DNA of 34,508 nucleotides, taken from contig CALGZY010000110.1 in the NCBI GenBank assembly GCA_937934355.1, positions 1-34,508 of the forward strand, written 5' to 3'. Source of the DNA: an uncultured Collinsella sp. Its GTDB lineage: Bacteria; Actinomycetota; Coriobacteriia; Coriobacteriales; Coriobacteriaceae. Positions within the stretch are counted from its first letter, which is position 1. Every line of letters starts with the position of its first letter. Positions 31,580 through 34,508 of this stretch are shown here, piece by piece. A program made the position numbers and the translations under genes. The notes under the pieces are model-generated. The model was given only the letters and a program-made list of their open reading frames with translations. It did not search any database and was not told the origin of the DNA.

Positions 31580-33089
31580 GGTAGTCCCTTCGTACACGCG
31601 GTCCCTGGTCGTCGGTACGCAGACGCGCCGACGGGTCCGAGTTCAAATCGATTCGATTATATCCGCCGCCCGCGTTGCGAGGGCTGGGGCGCTGCGGACG
31701 ACCTTGCGGAGCCATTCGCGGGCGTGGACGAGCTGCCGGCTCGGATGCAGAACCATCCAGAACGGTAAAGCCGCTACGCGAAGGTCGTTCACCGCGCACA
31801 TGGGCTACGCCGGCGGTGCTCTCGTCCATAACGGCAAAGCTCTCACGGCGGCGGTCATACTCATCGCGGCGGGCGCTCTCGTACGAAACGCGCAGGATCA
31901 ACCCGGCAAGCATAAGCGACACAATAATCGACGAACCGCCGTAGCTAATAAACGGCAACGGTTTGCCCGTCATGGGAAACACGTTGAGGATGCCCAGCGC
32001 GTTAATCAAAAACTGCACTGCGAGAATGACCGCGGAGCCAGACGCCATGAGCGCGCCCCGACGATCGGTCGCCTGCTCGGCAATGCGAAACGCCGAGTAG
32101 ATCAGCATCGCAAACACCAAGAAGAACAGCACGGTTCCGACAAAGCCGACTTCCTCGCCAATGATAGCCAGGATGTAGTCATTGTGCGCCTCGGGCAGAT
32201 ACGAGTACTTCATGGTTGAGTTGCCGATGCCACGGCCGAACAGACCGCCCGAAGCAAAGGCCATGATGGCAAGCGTGGCCTGATAGCCATCACCATACTC
32301 GTCGGCCCAAGGGTTCAAGGCAACCTGAATACGCACCATACGGTACGGCTCTGCGACAAGCGCAATCACGATCACGAGAATACCGAAGATTATCACGCCG
32401 ATGATAAATCTGGGGTCGAGACCCGCAAACAACGCCATGCACATGAGGGTCAACAGGATGATCAGGACAGTACCGAAATCGGGCTGGATAAAGATCAGAA
32501 AGAGCGAAATGCCCAGGTAGATGCCCATCTTGCGAAGGAATTCGTTGATGTTGCCACCGGGCGAAAAGAAGCGGTCAAGCATGATGGCCGAATACGCAAT
32601 GGCAAATGGCTTTAAAAACTCGGAAGGCTGGAACTGAATGCCGGCGATGTTGAGCCAGCGCGTGGCGCCACGGCTGCCGCTGCCCACCAAGAACACCAAA
32701 AACAGTAGCCCTATCATACCTATGAGGAAGATCCTGAGCACATCCTCCCCAAACCAGCTGTCCGGCAAAACGCGCACGATGGCAATCAGCGCCAGAACAC
32801 CGACCACGGCAAACGCGGCCTGTCGACCCAGAAAAAACGTCGCCGAGCCATTCTCGTGCAGCGCCTCGACCGAAGACGCCGAGTACACCATCAGCAGGCC
32901 AAAGCATACCAAGGTAAACAAGCAGGCCATGAATATCAAACGGGGGCGCATGATACGGGCGGGAACGCCGGCAATATAGCGTTCGCTAAACGACTGCCCG
33001 CCGCGGCTGGAACGCGGTGTGGTGCGACGTGAGGAAGCACGGTCCGAGTCGGGCCTCCTCATACCTTGTCGGGGGCTCTCCTCTCTCAC
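31569..33089 (-). CDS. ftsW: Septal peptidoglycan polymerase FtsW
   Basis: SEDS-family glycosyltransferase that polymerises septal glycan strands with a class B PBP. The 506-residue protein has a basic cytosolic N-terminus, about ten membrane helices (residues about 48-395), and a Pro/Arg-rich C-terminal tail of about 100 residues. SEDS marks: SRGATRWLNIAGIQFQPSEF, the catalytic-loop region FIQPDFGTVLI with its aspartate, LPEAHNDYILAIIGEE and GKPLPFISYGGSSI. The start is GTG (33087-33089) with AGGGG upstream, 8 nt after the murD stop. Its place between murD and murG favours FtsW over RodA. Confidence 0.95.
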   Translation of the reverse strand: MREESPRQGMRRPDSDRASSRRTTPRSSRGGQSFSERYIAGVPARIMRPRLIFMACLFTLVCFGLLMVYSASSVEALHENGSATFFLGRQAAFAVVGVLALIAIVRVLPDSWFGEDVLRIFLIGMIGLLFLVFLVGSGSRGATRWLNIAGIQFQPSEFLKPFAIAYSAIMLDRFFSPGGNINEFLRKMGIYLGISLFLIFIQPDFGTVLIILLTLMCMALFAGLDPRFIIGVIIFGILVIVIALVAEPYRMVRIQVALNPWADEYGDGYQATLAIMAFASGGLFGRGIGNSTMKYSYLPEAHNDYILAIIGEEVGFVGTVLFFLVFAMLIYSAFRIAEQATDRRGALMASGSAVILAVQFLINALGILNVFPMTGKPLPFISYGGSSIIVSLMLAGLILRVSYESARRDEYDRRRESFAVMDESTAGVAHVRGERPSRSGFTVLDGSASEPAARPRPRMAPQGRPQRPSPRNAGGGYNRIDLNSDPSARLRTDDQGPRVRRDYHDR

Positions 33090-33097
33090 CGCAACCC

Positions 33098-34504
33098 CTA
33101 TTCCATTTGTGATTTCGCTGTAGCGGCAAGCTGAGCCACGTAGTCCTTAAACACGCGGCCGCGCTCCTCATAGCCCGAGAACTCATCGAACGAAGAGCAG
33201 GCAGGAGAAAGTAAGATCACATCACCACGGCTCGAAAGCGAACGGGCGACGTCCACGGCGTCGCGCAGGTCATCCGCCTGGGCGATATCCACATCGCCAT
33301 CGACATCAGCCTCGTCCATAGCGGCGGTGAAGCGCTCGCGCGCATCGCCAAAGCAGACGACCGAGCGCACGTTATCCATAACGACGCGCGCGAAGTCCGT
33401 GAGCGGCGTGCCCTTATCGTGGCCGCCGAGCAGCAAGATCACGTCGTCATCGGGAAATGCCGTCAGTGCCTTCTCGACCGCATCGGTGTTGGTCGCCTTG
33501 GAATCGTTGACGTAGCGCACGCCGTCAATCTCGCCACACGGCTCCACACGGTGCTCGAGCGGCTGGAACGAGGCAAGACCGCGGCAGACACCATCGACAT
33601 CGGCACCGACCGCCAAGGCAGCCGTGGCAGCGCATAGGGCATTGATAACATTGTGATGGCCCGAGATCTTGAGCTCGGATATAGCGATGAGCGGGGTCTC
33701 GACACCCTTCAGACGCACGATCATCTTGCCATCGCGCACAAAGGCGGCATCCTCGCCCTCAGGCTCGTCAAAGGCAACCTTGCAGATGCGACGACCCGGC
33801 GTGTAGATGTACTCATCGAACTCGTGAATGCCGGCGTCTTCGACGTCGACAACCGCCAGATCGTCATCAACCATATTGTCAAACAGTTTGATCTTGGCAA
33901 GCGCATAGTTGTTATGGCTCTTATGCCAGCCCAAGTGGTCGGGAGTGATGTTGAGCAGCACCGCCACGCGAGGATGGAGCTCGGTAGTCGTAGCAATCTG
34001 ATAGCTCGAGAGCTCAGCCACAAACCACTCGTTGTGGGCTCGGCCGTCAATCTCGTTGACCGGCGGCTCGCCGATGTTGCCGACAGCAACGCTGGCCTCG
34101 CCGGCAGCCTTGAGCAGATAATCAGTCAGCGACGTGGTAGTCGTCTTGCCATTGGTACCCGTGATGGCAATCCAGTTATCGGGCGACAGGCGATAGGCAA
34201 ACTCGGGCTCACCCATAATCTGGGCGGCATGCTCGCGCCCGGCCTTAAAGAAGCCCGAGAACTCCGAGATGCCCGGGCACGTCACGCATACGTCATAGGC
34301 GCCCTCGACCTGTTCGGTCCCATAGACAAACGACGCACCAGCAGCCTCGAGCGCACGCGTGGCGTCATTGGGCTCAGAGGTGCCGCCGCCATACACGGTA
34401 ACGGCACTTACGCGCTCGGGATGTGCCAGCGCCCAGCGGGCGACATCGAGACCGGATTTGCCCTGACCCAAAACGAGCAGGCTAAAGACATCAGCAAGAG
34501 GCAT
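33098..34504 (-). CDS. murD: UDP-N-acetylmuramoylalanine--D-glutamate ligase
   Basis: Ligase that adds D-glutamate to UDP-MurNAc-L-Ala. Visible are LLVLGQGKSGLDVARW near the N-terminus, the P-loop ITGTNGKTTTTSL, SSYQIATTTE, NITPDHLGWH, GHHNVINALCAA, LEHRVEPCGE with NDSKATNTDA, GGHDKGTPL and the C-terminal LLSPACSSFDEFSGYEERG. 468 residues is close to the family length. The ATG at 34504 is only 4 nt from the window edge, so a longer N-terminus outside the window cannot be excluded. The upstream neighbour, expected to be mraY or murF, is not visible. Confidence 0.96.
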   Translation of the reverse strand: MPLADVFSLLVLGQGKSGLDVARWALAHPERVSAVTVYGGGTSEPNDATRALEAAGASFVYGTEQVEGAYDVCVTCPGISEFSGFFKAGREHAAQIMGEPEFAYRLSPDNWIAITGTNGKTTTTSLTDYLLKAAGEASVAVGNIGEPPVNEIDGRAHNEWFVAELSSYQIATTTELHPRVAVLLNITPDHLGWHKSHNNYALAKIKLFDNMVDDDLAVVDVEDAGIHEFDEYIYTPGRRICKVAFDEPEGEDAAFVRDGKMIVRLKGVETPLIAISELKISGHHNVINALCAATAALAVGADVDGVCRGLASFQPLEHRVEPCGEIDGVRYVNDSKATNTDAVEKALTAFPDDDVILLLGGHDKGTPLTDFARVVMDNVRSVVCFGDARERFTAAMDEADVDGDVDIAQADDLRDAVDVARSLSSRGDVILLSPACSSFDEFSGYEERGRVFKDYVAQLAATAKSQME

Positions 34505-34508
34505 GAAA

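Overview
The window looks like chromosomal core DNA of a high-GC Gram-positive bacterium, most likely a gut actinobacterium of the class Coriobacteriia (Collinsella-like). This placement is an inference. It rests on the GC-rich, C/G-ending codon use, the actinobacterial form of the FtsZ GTPase loop (GEGGGTGTG), a division cluster with sepF but no ftsA between ftsQ and ftsZ, and strong GGAGG-type ribosome binding sites. No phage, insertion sequence, CRISPR array, tRNA or rRNA was seen.

Layout. 1-970 is the 5' part of argG (minus strand, cut by the window edge). A 554-nt divergent gap leads to a HAD phosphatase (+). A 126-nt near-palindrome separates it from polA (-). Then come an M18 aminopeptidase and yaaA (+), a one-helix membrane protein (-), and the thiamin genes thiC, behind a TPP riboswitch, and thiD (+). 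Between thiD and a convergent SGNH esterase lies a tandem array of three similar inverted repeats. A minus-strand group follows: the esterase, a PARG-like macrodomain protein with a changed catalytic motif, a Bax-inhibitor-1 family membrane protein and a small unknown protein. 14616-16356 is a low-affinity phosphate uptake pair (PiT plus its DUF47 partner). 16641-17171 is a nitroreductase whose codon use shifts along its length.

From 17338 to the right end every gene is on the minus strand. In transcription order these are murD, ftsW, murG, murC, murB, ftsQ, ftsZ, a terminator, yfiH (pgeF), pstS, pstC, pstA, pstB, phoU, a terminator, yggS, sepF, yggT and divIVA. This is the classic division/cell-wall cluster followed by the ylm-type cluster, except that a whole pstSCAB-phoU high-affinity phosphate operon sits between yfiH and yggS. 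pstS overlaps yfiH by four bases. Peptidoglycan precursor synthesis (MurB, C, D, G), septal wall synthesis (FtsW, FtsQ), the Z-ring (FtsZ, anchored by SepF), and polar growth (DivIVA) are thus encoded beside phosphate uptake.

Most notable points: the triple inverted-repeat array at 10968-11184 between related hairpins; the 31-bp perfect-arm inverted repeat at 2360-2485; the pst operon inside the ylm cluster; a yggT gene with no ATG, GTG or TTG start that would keep its first membrane helix; and a PARG-like protein reading QEA where QEE is expected. No clearly new defence or mobile system was found.
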